In this document: positions 1 through 12,500 of the stretch, piece by piece
Numbering within the stretch: position 1 is the stretch's first letter
Layout of the letters: every line of letters starts with the position of its first letter
From: Colius striatus
Taxonomy: Eukaryota > Chordata > Aves > Coliiformes > Coliidae
NCBI RefSeq assembly: GCF_028858725.1
Contig: NC_084767.1
Span: 19,173,895 to 19,237,894 of the forward strand
Length of the DNA stretch: 64,000 nt
Reading direction: 5' to 3'
Program-made: the position numbers and the translations under genes
The notes under the pieces: generated by a model
What the model was told of the DNA's origin: nothing
Database searches by the model: none
What the model saw: the letters and a program-made list of their open reading frames with translations, nothing else

Positions 1-560
1 GTCGGGAGGCGGCCGGGCAGCGCCGCCGCCGAGCCCCCTGCTCCGCCCCGCCGCCCTCTCGTCCTCGTCCCGCTGAGCGCCATGGCGGCCGCGGCCGCCG
101 AGCCCAGCAGTGGCCGGTACCAGCAGGTGAGGGGGCAGCGGGCGGGCGCTGCGGCTCCCTAGGCCGCGCCGGGGCTGCGTTGTGGGGCGGGGGGCGCTGC
201 CGCTGCCCCTCCTTCCCGCCGAGGCCCGGGGCCGAGGGTGGGCGTCGCCCGGGTCGGCGGGCGGGCACGGGCCTGCGGGGGCCGTTGTCCCTCTGCGGGG
301 AAGAGGGAGCGCGGGGCGGGACCAGGCCCGCGGCCTCTGGCGGTGGCAGCGCCCGGGGCGGAGGCCTGGGCTGCCCTTTGGGCCGCGGTGGGCCCCGCCA
401 GTGGCCGGGCTGGGCCGAGCCGCGCTTGGGCCCCGCAGCGGTTCCCTGCCGGTTCCGGGGCCTTGCGTCTGTCCGCTCCCGTAGCCGGCCTCGCCGTGCG
501 ACAGAGGGGCCGGAGCGACCTTGTGCACAGGGCGCTGGCCCTGTCTGTTGTGTTCCTCTC
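1..560 (+). promoter_or_regulatory. NDFIP1: CpG island at the NDFIP1 5' end (5' UTR, exon 1, start of intron 1)
   Basis: The sequence is very GC-rich with dense CpG dinucleotides up to about position 540, then drops to an AT-rich intron. A GC box (CCGCCCC) lies at 43-49. Bases 1-81 are probably 5' UTR and/or core promoter. The transcription start cannot be placed and may lie left of the window. No TATA box is seen. This is a typical housekeeping-type promoter. Confidence 0.75.
82..126 (+). CDS. NDFIP1: NDFIP1 coding exon 1
   Basis: Fifteen codons encode MAAAAAEPSSGRYQQ, and the donor GTGAGG follows at 127. The exon ends in phase 0. The alanine run is written in alternating GCG/GCC codons inside the CpG island. 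The YQQ end matches the residues just before the exon 2 junction in mammalian NDFIP1. Confidence 0.93.
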
Positions 561-3500
561 CTGCCCTGTGGCCTCTGCCAATTCCAGCCCCCAGCGAACT
601 TGGCCTGACCTCTCCCGTGGAGCAAACTTGTTCTGTATTGCCTTGAGATTACCGTTAATTTTATTTCATATTTCACCTTTGGTCCCCTCTGACTCCGAGT
701 GTCCTTAAAGAGCTCCTCTGTAAATTTGGAGTTGTTCTTCCCTGCCTCCTGAAGGAAAGGATATGTTTTGTCTTTTGTCTGGATCCTTAGCCTCAAGGAA
801 GGAATTCGGGATTGGTTGGACCCCACTGTGTGACCCAGTTCCTGCAGGCACCAGTTTCTGACATGGAGACTTCCTTACTTAGAGGAGAAATCCCTCAAAA
901 CATCTCACAGCTCTTTCCCGTTTTAACTTGTAAGAAACCACTGTATCGTGACTGCTTTGGTAGCATTTTTCAGACAGGGTAGGCTCATTCTTTAGAGTGC
1001 AACATGCATCTTCCCACTGGGATAGAATATTCTCATAATTACAGCTGGAGGTCTCTTGTTTTTTTCACATACTAGAAATGTAAAAGCTTAAGTAAAACTT
1101 AGACTCTTTTTTCCTGTTCTGTGCAAAACAGATGTGTTCACTTATGAAGAGAAGTCTGTTGTTCTTGGAAATGGTAGGTACAGATAACTAGGTCTCTTTG
1201 CTAATTGCCTTTCCCATCAGAATTCTGCTGTTGGCGTTGACCCTGACAAATGTCTTAACAAATGTGTTTTATGAGGGGACCTAGCTTTGTGTCCCATCGC
1301 TGTGAGCCTGTGGAGACAGGTGACAAAATGTGCTGAAGGACACTGTTTCGTTGCTCTTCAGAGGCTCCATACCTGACCGATATGCACAATCCTGATTTCC
1401 TTAAAGAGAAATGTGTAAAGCTGTTGTTTCACCAGACCCTGCGAACTCACTGACAGACACATAGCAGACATCGCTGTTGCTGTAGAGCGAAACTCTGCCT
1501 GGTGCTGCAGAGATTAGGGAGGCAGGCAGTGCCCCAGGGAATTTATACCGATGAACGCAAACAGATAATGGAGGCCCAGTGAAACAACTGGTGTAACTGG
1601 AGTGCAGAATCAGAAACTCACACCTAAATATACCTACTTTTGTGTAGCTGTTTAGAAATTGCTTTTTTTTTCCCCCCTTGCCCTCTGCTAGAACCCTGCT
1701 TTTCACATTGTTGTGCTGAACTGTCTCCTGGTGCTTGCATTGCTCCAAAAAAAGCCCTGCAAGCTCTGAGACTAAAGATGCAGAGTTGGTGTTTAGGTGA
1801 AGAGGAGATGAGAGGGTGCGAGAATCTCTAGCATCAAATGCGTCATTTTTTTTCCATACATTGAAACTCCTTGTGTATCTGAATGTACAATGAACGAACA
1901 TACCAAGCGTCAAGGAAGACAATCTTATAGTGAACTGATAACTGTAAGGGCTGGATCTGAATGCAGGATCCAGTAAGTAGAGGTAGCCTGTAGAAATCTA
2001 CAACAAACTCATTTAATCTTAAATTACTGGATTATGAGGCAGTGAGGGAGGGGAGTAAAGCATTGGTGGCATTTGTCATGTAACTAGGTGGTTCCTGTAC
2101 AGATGAGTGTGTTGTACCGTCCAAGCGTGCCAGGGCAGTGTGACTTCTTTTCAGGGAAGTGGTACTAGTGTAGGAGCAGCACTATTGAGGTGTGGGTGCT
2201 ATTTGAATGTGTGGAATGTTTATAGGATTCCCTGAGTGTGTGTATATTCAGAGAAAAAGGTGATTGTTAACGAGGACCATCTGAGAACAACAGAAATAGA
2301 CAGTTTTGTTTGAAACCTGTGTGTTTCTGATTCCACCCTCTTTCTCAGCCTGTGCTGCTGCAGGTGGGGTTGAGCCCTGCACCTGCTGCAGCCTCCCAGC
2401 CCCTGTCCCTTCACAGTACATGCTGTGTTAAACAGGTATTCGATGGCATAGGATTTATTTTTTAAAGCTAACTTTCTAGCTCTTGCGCTTTGTTCAGGCA
2501 TTAGATAATCGGATAAAAAATAGCCTGTGATGATGCTTTTGGATGATGTGGCAGTCTGGCCTAATACACTGAAGAAGTGCAGCTTGATGAAGAATAAAGG
2601 TAAAACTCCAGAGAAAGGACCTTGGCTCCCCCCCCAGCCCCTTTCTGTGAGGAGAATGGGCTGGGGCAGTGAGCAGGAGCTGGGTAGGGTGAGTGTTTGG
2701 GTCCTCCCCAGGCCTGGTGATGAGGCTGTGCTTGCTGGAGGTGGGAACAGGAGATGTTTGAGAGGGAGGGAGGGAGGAAGGAAGGCCATGGCACACTCTG
2801 GTGTCGTTATTCTGCGTGCTGCTGTGTCCCAAAAAGGATGCTGGGAGGCTGTTGTCATTTAGACCTGCCTTTGGGAAAGTTATACAGGGATGTTGTTAGG
2901 ATTAAGTGGATTAAAGCCTTTTGATCGTGAGTTCTGTGGCAGCACTATGTGTCGTCCTTAAAATAGAAACTGGCCTCTGTTCCGGAGAAAACAGGCAGGC
3001 TTTTAATAGGTTTATTTATATTGTATGTTGAGAGAAGCACGCTTTTAACTTGAAGCATTTGAAAATATATGTGATATATATTAGTAATGTAAACGCACCT
3101 AGAAAATGGTGGGTGTGTTAAATAATGAAGACTTACTTCTTTTAAAGTGATACCTCTTCCTGTTCCCCTTGCTGAAGGCTCCCATGGATCATGAATCATT
3201 TCTTAAGGGGGAGGTGTCTATGGGAAACAATAAGGCAAAAAGATTTTTTCCATTTACTTGGTTTTCTTCTGGTGAAACTGTAAAAGAACTGAAGGTACAG
3301 TGTGAATACAGTTTAAATCCACGGAGGACCACAGGGCTTAATATCTGGGAAGGCTCAAGGGGAACTGGGAGACTGATGTCAGTTGCTACCTTGTGCTTGC
3401 CTTAAGCATATATTTAATTTTTCTGTTGAAATAGGCACACAGATCAAAACTAAAAGATGAGAATATACCCAATCTTCTAGTGTCAGCAGTTAGAATTAGT

Positions 3501-6500
3501 GATGTCAATGGCTATTTGTTTCCTTTCAGAGATTCTGGTAGCCTGCAGATGTGCTTGTTAAAGATACAGGCAGCTGATTAGGCTGGTAAGAACCAGGGTA
3601 GTCTGTTTTCACTTTTTTTTTTTTTTGCCTTTTTGTATTCAGGCAAGGAGAATGGTACTGTCCATTGACATAAAACCAGTAAAGACTTGAAAAAAAGTTG
3701 CAGAATAAACTCAGGCCCCTTGTACAGCCTGAAGCTGCCCTGTCTCCAGTCTGATATGTGTTTGGGTGACTCAGGTCTCATTTTTCTATCCTGAAACAAC
3801 TGCTTCTGTAGGCAACCGTATGCATCAGGTGAGTTTGCAAGGTTTTAGTCACTCTATGGGAAAAAGTAATTCTAGAATTAAAATATATTCCATTCCTGAA
3901 ACTCAAAGGACTTGGGAACGGCAGTGAAACAGAAGCAGTCCCGTGTCATCGTGTAGCTCATGTAACAGGAGAACATAGCCTTGCATGCAAACTTTTAAAT
4001 AAAATATTATCTCAGGTATCAGAGTTGTATTGCACTCTTAATCAGGCTTCTTTGGTGAATTTTCTGTCATCCTTAAAATTCAGTGAGGCTCCAAAACCCC
4101 ATCTGGGAAGCAGATCTAGGAACAATCCCTTAGTCTTTCAGGTTGTTAAGTGGCTCACAGGAGATGTGGTACCTGTTTACCTTGACTTGGCATAATGTTT
4201 TAAAAGCAGCCATAGTGAAAGCAAGTAGCAAAAGTTCCCTCTGTGTGTGAATTCTGATTCTTTACCATTCTTTGAACTAATGAGAAAAAAAGCAATACCA
4301 AGTTGTATCCATTCATTTTGTTTCTGCCTCTTCTTGTGAAATACCCAAACTTCATATTTGGTGGCACAATGGACTTTTCTGTTTTTCATTGAAGATGTTT
4401 AACCTTCTTCACATGACAATGAAAAATTCGGTATTTTAAATTCTTTTAAAATCCAGAATTCTTTCTGTGGTGTCTTAATGTCCAGATAAATGTTAATATG
4501 GTCCTAAACATTACAGTAAGGCCTTACTCTGTGAGGTGTGTGAAATTAAACTACTATCTAAGATTTTAACCTACTTCTTCCAACCTTGAACACTCAAATC
4601 TAAGGTCAGTCCGTAGGCACAGGTTTGTGCTGGCCCAAGTGCTTGGTTACAATCTCACCAGCCCAATATAATTCCCCATTTCAGCAGAGGTAAGGGAATT
4701 AGATCAGTGTCTTTCCTAGGACAGAGGTGTATTTCCACGTTGTCAGGCTGTTAACTGCAGTGAGTCAGTGAAGAGGAACATCCTCATGAGCATGAGTTGT
4801 GTTTTGATGGACATAAAATACGTTTTTATTTGTGTTTTTACCTTGGTAGCTGGGAGGGTGGTTGCAAACACACCATTCAGACAGATGCTGCTGCTGGTCT
4901 CTGGTCCTTGCTCTGTGCGTACCACTGTGTGACAGGGAGCTTTTCCAGCTCGGGGTAAAAAAAGAGCTTTGTAAAGAGGCAGTGGAGGCACGTTTTTCAG
5001 TCCTTTATTTAAGTGAAGGTGGCGGAGACCTCCGGAGGTTGTGCCCCAGAGCTGGGCTGTGCTCAGGGCCTGGGCAGAATTGGTTCCCTGCTGTGAAGCT
5101 TGGGCAGGAGGATCAGCATCTGCTGGTGCATGGTGAAGGCAGGGTAGGGTTTGCTCAGGCAGTGTGGGCACCGAGAATGTCCTCTAAGAGGCACACGGCA
5201 CAGCTGGCCCCGGAGCACCAGTTCCTGCAGGGTGGGGGGGGGGGGGGCGAACACCTGTTCAGGGCTGCTGTGCTCCTTGGGTTAACAGAGCTGGAAGTGT
5301 CTACGGGAGAAAGCAGCTATTTGCTCTTAAAGGAGAGGGCTCATGCACGTGGGTTGACTTGTTTAATAGCTTCTAATTATTCCTGCTGATTAATAAGTTG
5401 ATACTAAGTTCTAGGCTTCTGCAACAGCATTGGGCAAAAGTGAGGATTTCAAATCGTGTTATGTTCAAAGCGAGGTGTAAGGCAATAAAAGTAATTCTCT
5501 TCCTTCAAAGTTGGCAGCCACCTTCATTTGCTTCCGAAAGGCCACAGATAATGGAAGGAGAAAAGTAAGAGGTATTGCAATGAGAATGAAGCATAACTTT
5601 TCTGTGGACAGGCTGTTTCTTTGCTGGAAGACTCTCAAATTTAATAGTCATACTTGGTTTTATTTATTTTTAATATTTGGCTTGCAAGGGTTATGATTTC
5701 ATTGTTCTGAAAAAATCACTCCTGTCACTGCCTCTCTTTCTCCCGTCTACCTTTTTGAAATCTCAGAGAAACCATGGTCCCAGCAAAAATGAGCTCTTAG
5801 GGTTGTCTTCATTCTAGAATTCCTCTGTGGGATTTCTGTGCACTTCTACCTTATGTGCCAGAACATAAACTAAGAACCAAAATGCAGTAAGCATTGATGA
5901 TATTTGGCTGAGTTAATATGTTACTGGTGATCTATTGCTAAGGGAAAGTTTGTAGTCATGCTGATTTAGTTAAAGACTATTTGCATGCAGCCTAAGGATT
6001 TGAGGCAAAAGGAGATTAAAAAAAAGAATCCCCAACTGTTTCAGTAGCCCTTGTGTGAAGTTTAAAATATTGGAAGAATTAATAAATACATTTATTGGAG
6101 ATACTTTCTTCAAACTTTACATGGAAATATTTCAAAATGTTTTGTAAGTTTTGAGCTTTACTGCTGCTGAGCTGTGTGTATTTACACGTGATGTGTCTCA
6201 AGGAGGGGGAAGTGGCAGACAGATCTGTCTTGGTTGAAGCTAAACTTCTGATTGTGATTTTTGGAAAATAAATATCCCTGGGTCCTACTTTGTTCTACCA
6301 GGCAACTTTCTGTTGGTTTAGCAATCTGGTGAAAAATATCACAGCCAAACTGTTGCTGTAATAACTGTGTGCATTGATGTGAAGACTGTTTTTTTTAATG
6401 GCACAAATACAAGAGTCATGCTTTAAAAGCTAAAATCCCTCAGTGAATCTAAGCTAGAATACCTCACAGCAAAACAGCCTTCAGCCAAACAGTGCTTTAG

Positions 6501-9500
6501 TCAGGATCTCCAGGTTCTGAGGCCTCCTGACAGTGGCCTGGCTGTGCATGCCTAGCACTGCCCAGGGCAGAGGGACTGGGCAGGGTGAGGGCTGTGCAGT
6601 GGTGCTGGGCTACACGAAGTCTGATGACTCATTCATCCTGTCACATGAACCCTTCCTGCTCTGGTAAGAAGCACTTAGTTGAATTTTAGATGTCTGGAAT
6701 CATTAAAAAGGCTGGGAGGCATTTGTGTACCTTGTCCATTATAAGAAATTTCTTTTTTTCTATAACTGTATACCTCCTACAGCCTCTAGCTCAACTTTAG
6801 AAAGTAACTGCATGCTTCGTGTCATTATCTGAATTGTAATGGTTTGAAACCGGCAGTAAGTTCAACTTGCTTTCTCCCACATGACATTATGGTAAGAATG
6901 TTTCTTTTTACTAGTGGCAGAAGAACCTTGTAAGGATTCCAGTGATAAGAATTAATATTACACTCAACTATATCTCTCTTGTTTCATCTTGTCTGGTGTT
7001 GTCACATCTAGTGACTTCCTTCCCTCTCCTTGGTGATTGTACTTTTAGGTTGTATATATCTTTTCTTATAAACGTTAGGGTTTTAATTTCTGTCACCCCC
7101 TCACTAAGACACCAGGTAATACAGGGCATGCAGTACCCTGAGAGCATCCTTTGTGTGTCACAGCCTGTCCTCCTTAGCTAATAGACTAGGTCCTGCATAG
7201 GCAGAATTAAAACAGGGGAGAGCTATTGAATCTGTATGGATAGACTGCAAATAAGTGTGGAGGAGCATTTTCTGAGAATTAATGGACCAAAAAGCTGGGA
7301 GAGACTGAATTAACTGCTTTGACTCTGCATTTTACTGGATTATCCCTTAGGCTGCCCCTTTCGTGCTGTGTGCTGGCAGCTCTTGAATTTCTGCAGCAAT
7401 GCTAATTTTTTTCCTAAAGCTTATTTTTAATAGGCAATTACTTCACAAGTTACTTTGCATTATCTTCTAATGACTGAACTCCATGGGCTTTGTAAAATAA
7501 TTTTTGTTTCTTGGTAAGGGCTCATGCTAAGTTAGCTGGTTTGAAAAAGATGAAGAATGCATTCCAAGATGCATTGCTGTCCCAGGAGCTGCTGCAGCTC
7601 ATCGTGTTAATTGCTTGTGTGCCCCGAGGCTAATTAAAGCTGCAGCTACCCAGACAGGTACCTGCCACCTCTGCCTTGTGCACCTCGCAGCCCCACTCCT
7701 GGGGTGCTGCAGGTAGTTGGTGTCATGTGGTTTCACATCTGGCCATGGACAGCCTTTTAGACACCTCTCGCTGACAGCCACAGCATTGATGATAGGAGTT
7801 CATCTTGGTGTAGTATAGATTAATTTTTCATCCAGATCACTTAATTAATTTCTCCTTCAAGAAAGTGGTTCAACTTTCTACTATGTGAGGAGTTCTTACC
7901 CAGAAAGCTTGGGGCTGACCATCTCCCTCTATTTTTTTTTTCCACCTCCCCCGTCTGGAAAATATTAATGGGGAGAGAATGGAGACTGGTATTAGAGTAG
8001 CAAGGTGATCATCTTCTGGCAGCAAAACAAAGTCCCAGATCTGTGATGGTCTGTTGTTATGGTACAGGCGCTGGCATGCTGATTTTTTTTTCCAGTGTTT
8101 TCCAGTGCTGTTTCTTCCTTTTTCCCCCTCTTGGACCTGCCAGCAGAACAGCTTGTGTCATTGCCTACCAGTCCAAGTCACTTAAACCTTTCTAGGTTAA
8201 GCACACCTGCTTAAGGGGAGTTTAAAGCCTTTCTGACATAACTGTTGTAGGGAGCTGTTGCACGCAAGCTGTGCTGACAGGATGGGGAGGACAGCAGCCT
8301 CCGTGCCAAGGAGATGACAGGCCAGCGGGGTTGTGGTGTCTGGGCACAGGGCAGTTACTCCTTCGCCTGTGCTCACTGTTGTGCTGCTGACTGATGGACA
8401 ACTGCAGCTGTCTGGTTAGTGGCAGAGAAAAGGAAACAGCACACACTCTCTTTGGGAGCTTGTGGGACTTGGGTGTCTTGCTGTTCAGACATGCAGCTGT
8501 GGTTCAAATGCAAACATCTCACAAATTGCACTCAAAACATCTGAAAAAGTTTTGGCCTGCCCCTGCTCTCCCCCTCCTCACCCCTTTCTGTGAGAGACTG
8601 CTTGGGAAGCACTCACAGGGCAACATGTCTCTACAAAGGAAAGAGAGCAAAATACCATGGATGACTTTGAGAGTATTAGCATGGATGTGCAGGAAGCATA
8701 GTTCAGGAGCATGTTAAGAACTTATGGAGTTGCAGCTGTTTGGTGGTGATTACAGAAGAGGATAGTACCTCTCTGCTCAGGCAGTGGTTGAGTTCAAGGT
8801 GAGTATTTGAAATGAGTTGTCTTTCTACATCAAAATGCAATTTCTTTGTTGATGAGATATAGATAGAAGAAAAAAAATAGATGGCAGCTGATTTGTAAAT
8901 TCCTTTCTGGTGCCTTCTGGTTTGAATGCTTCTGGCTTGGCATTGCTGGCTTCTCTGATCAAAGCCTGCGTTTACTTACCTGCCTCGTGCAAGTGGTGCT
9001 GTATATTTGATAAGCTATGTGGTTATTTATACGGAGCCTGTGGGATGCACAGTGCACAAAATAAACTGTCTCTTTTCAGTCAGTGTGAAAGGTTGGAGGG
9101 AAATGGCAAGATTCATGCTTACGTGTATCATTATGTAATGTACCCATGAAAAAAACCCTTCCTTAGCAAAGCCACAGGCAGCAATGGAAACTTTTGTTGG
9201 GTGCCTCCTGCTATTCCCTCAACTAAAACTGGTACGGCTGCAGGTCCTAAGCAGCGTGACCTGAGAGATCTCAGGCAGTGCCAGGGAAATGAAAAGATAC
9301 TGAAAGGTTGTATGCCGTGCCTTATCCAAGTCCAGGTGTGTGAGGGTATGATTTAAAACTGCCTTACAGCTGAGATGGCACATTGATCATTGCCAGTGGG
9401 AGTGCTTTGGCAGGAAGTTGAGCTGCTGGCCGGATGTCCCACGGTGCCGTAGGACACTCTTCTTCAGACGAGTTGGTTGTGTGCAATTGAAACTACAGGG

Positions 9501-12500
9501 GTAATTTCACAGAATTTGAGAAATCCCACTAACCTCTCTTGTGTGGCGGTCTGTTCAGCTGCAGAATGAAGAGGAGCCAGGTGAGACTGCACCAGTGGTG
9601 AATGATGCCCCTCCTCCTTACAGCAGCATTTCTGCCGAGAGTACAGGTAAATTTAACTGAAAGGAAATAGCTGGGTTTGCTCTCCTTTTCGTTCTTAATT
9701 GTTCTCCTTATTGACAGATGGCATTGCAGCATCCTTACCAAGGCTGCAGAGGATCAGAATTGATCCAGAAATTGTTACTTGTGGTTTAGAAGGTGCATTT
9801 TGGCTATATTCATCTGATGTCATCCCATCGAGTGGTGTTAGAGTTACATTTCTGTGTTCTCGGTGGATGGAAGACAGTTAAAAGTCAGAATGCTATGAGG
9901 ATTTGTAGTTCCCACCTTGATATTTGACATTTGTATGATGCTGTGCTCCTTCCAGAAAGGACTTGTTACTTAAAAGGGATTCAGTAATTCACTTTTCTTG
10001 GAGTTTTCAGTAACTAAGGATTTGGTTGTAGGGATGGTACCACTTGTCAATCATCATACTGTCATGTCACCAAGAGCAAAACAGCGTGTTTTGTGTTGGT
10101 TGTTTATCAGAGTGTTTTTGCTTAGGTAAATCCTCTCTTTTTTCACTCCAGAACTTTCATAGTCAACTGTTCAAATAAGGTCTGTGAATCAAATGCAGCA
10201 TACTATAAAACTGTCAAACAACCAGACAGCTTTGGATAGAAGTTTGTGTTTCTCAAGCTGCCTTGAATGTCCTGCCGTGGCACACTGACGATGAAGATGT
10301 CCATTAGCTCTGGTTCCTCAGCGACTGGGGATCAGAAATGCTATGTTTGATTTTTTTTTTGTTCCAATCTCTTTCCCTTCCATCAAAAAACAATTTAGAA
10401 TCTCTCTCTGGAAAAGCTGGTCACCAGGAGCCTGAGGCATATGGTGATCCTTCTTTGACTCACTTGGATTTGAAAATGTGACTGTTTCTGTTGACCGCAG
10501 TCAGGAGAGACACTGTGTATCGTGGTCTTAAAAATGAGTACAGCCAGGCATGTTGAAGTGGTGCTCTGCATATTACTCTAGATAAGATGCTCCTATGTTT
10601 TTCACTTACTGTTTTGGGGCAGCAAGAGGCTAGAAAGGGAGAAGGGAGGTGTCAGAAGGGGCAGGTGCCAACAGTCTGGGGCAGATGGGTCTTTTGAAGT
10701 CATCTGAAACGTTTCTCATTCTGAAGACAGTGTTCTTAAGGAGCTGAAAAGTTACCCTTCCATATAACTTATCTTTTTTTTTTTCTTAAGCTTATTTTGA
10801 CTACAAGGATGAGTCAGGATTTCCTAAGCCTCCATCTTACAACGTGGCCACAACACTGCCTAGTTATGATGAGGCAGAGAGAACCAAGGCTGAGGCCACG
10901 ATTCCCTTGGTTCCTGGCAGGGTGAGTGTGCTTGCTGGCTCTGTTTCTGGTTTAACTTCTGCCCATCAAGTGTCATGACTTTATTTTGTTTTACTTTAAG
11001 CTTTCTGGGATGGTGATATTACACACCCAAGAGTTCTGTGGCTGATTTGGTTGGTGGCTTGTTTTTTGTTTTTAATTTTCCCCTGGGCAGCTATGCTGAT
11101 GTGAGACACCTCAGTAATTCCAGCATGTGCTATTCAGATTAGTTTGGCAGGCTGGCGGAGGCACTCTGCTCTGTCTGTGTGCACTGTCACTGCTTATTTG
11201 GTGGCTTTAGTTAGTTATTTAAAAGGGACTAGGATTAATTGTTCATCCACTGGCATATCTACCTTGGGTACTCCTGCTTAGTTAATTTTTCCAGAGGTCA
11301 GTGTAGCTGATCCAAGGATGATAAAAGTGTTCTGTCAGAACAGGGTTTTTTTTAAATTTCTTTTCTTTTTTTTATCATTGTCTCTTGTTCAACCTCTTCT
11401 CCACCCCTGCTAACATTAAATGTCCACTGCTCATTATACCTCTTCACAAACGCCAAATTCCTTGCTGAGATAAGTTTTTTTTTTTTTTTTTAATGAGTAG
11501 GGGAACTCTTCAGTGAGAACAAGAGCATTCTGGATCTTGACTATCTTAAAACCCTAAAAAGTATTGCCAGCAAGTTAAAAAGTTCATGCCCTGCATCATC
11601 TCAGGATGAGAAGCAGACATTTTTCCTGCTTGCATTTGTAGCCTTGTAAGATTTAGGATTTCACCCACCTCTTGCCTCCCGTTGATTTGCAGGATGATGA
11701 CTTTGTGACACGGGATGATTTTGATGACACTGACCAGCTGAGGATAGGAAATGATGGCATTTTCATGCTAACTTTCTTCAGTAAGTACATGGTGGAACTT
11801 ACATTTTGTTCAGGCAGTGACGGAAATAGCTGAAGTTATTTTCACGTATGTTTATGTAGCACCAGGAAGAACCTGTGTGCAACAGTTTTATGTCTTTTCT
11901 TTTTTTACTTTGTGATAGAAAGAGGGCTTGACCTACTGCTTTTCTCTTGCTTTCTCAGTGGCATTCCTCTTCAACTGGATTGGATTTTTCCTGTCTTTCT
12001 GTCTGACTACTTCAGCTGCAGGACGATATGGGGCCATTTCTGGGTTTGGTCTGTCTCTTATTAAGTGGATCCTTATTGTCAGGGTAAGTTGTGTGGTGCA
12101 AAAACAAGTATATAGACACTGATACTCTTTTTTTTCCCCTTAACTCGTTTTTATCTTCACTTATAGTGAAGCTAGTTTTAAATTTAGCTGTTTATAATGA
12201 AATAGATTTTGAGCCCCTTATTCACTGAGAACAGAGCTTTGTCATCATTTTGTCCTGTTTATATGCGAGAATTATTATTGGAATAGAAGGGAATAAAGAT
12301 TATACTCTCTGACAGAGCCACTGTATTGGGTCAAGATGTGTTTGTGTGTTGAACAGTAACAGTGATCTGACCTCTGTAGAACATTTACCCACATAGAGCA
12401 AGCCCTGCTGCCAGCACTCGGATGTTTCTTTCCAGTAACGTGTTCCTTAAGTGATCCTCTGAAATAAAACAAAAACCAACAACAAAACAACCCCCAAATC

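Noticed and set aside
159..708. Large overlapping frames in the NDFIP1 CpG island
   Set aside because: The same composition effect; the region is exon 1 and the start of intron 1.
11928..12122. A separate 64-residue protein in NDFIP1 intron 4/exon 5/intron 5
   Set aside because: It is NDFIP1 exon 5 read through into flanking introns; the exon boundaries have clear splice sites.
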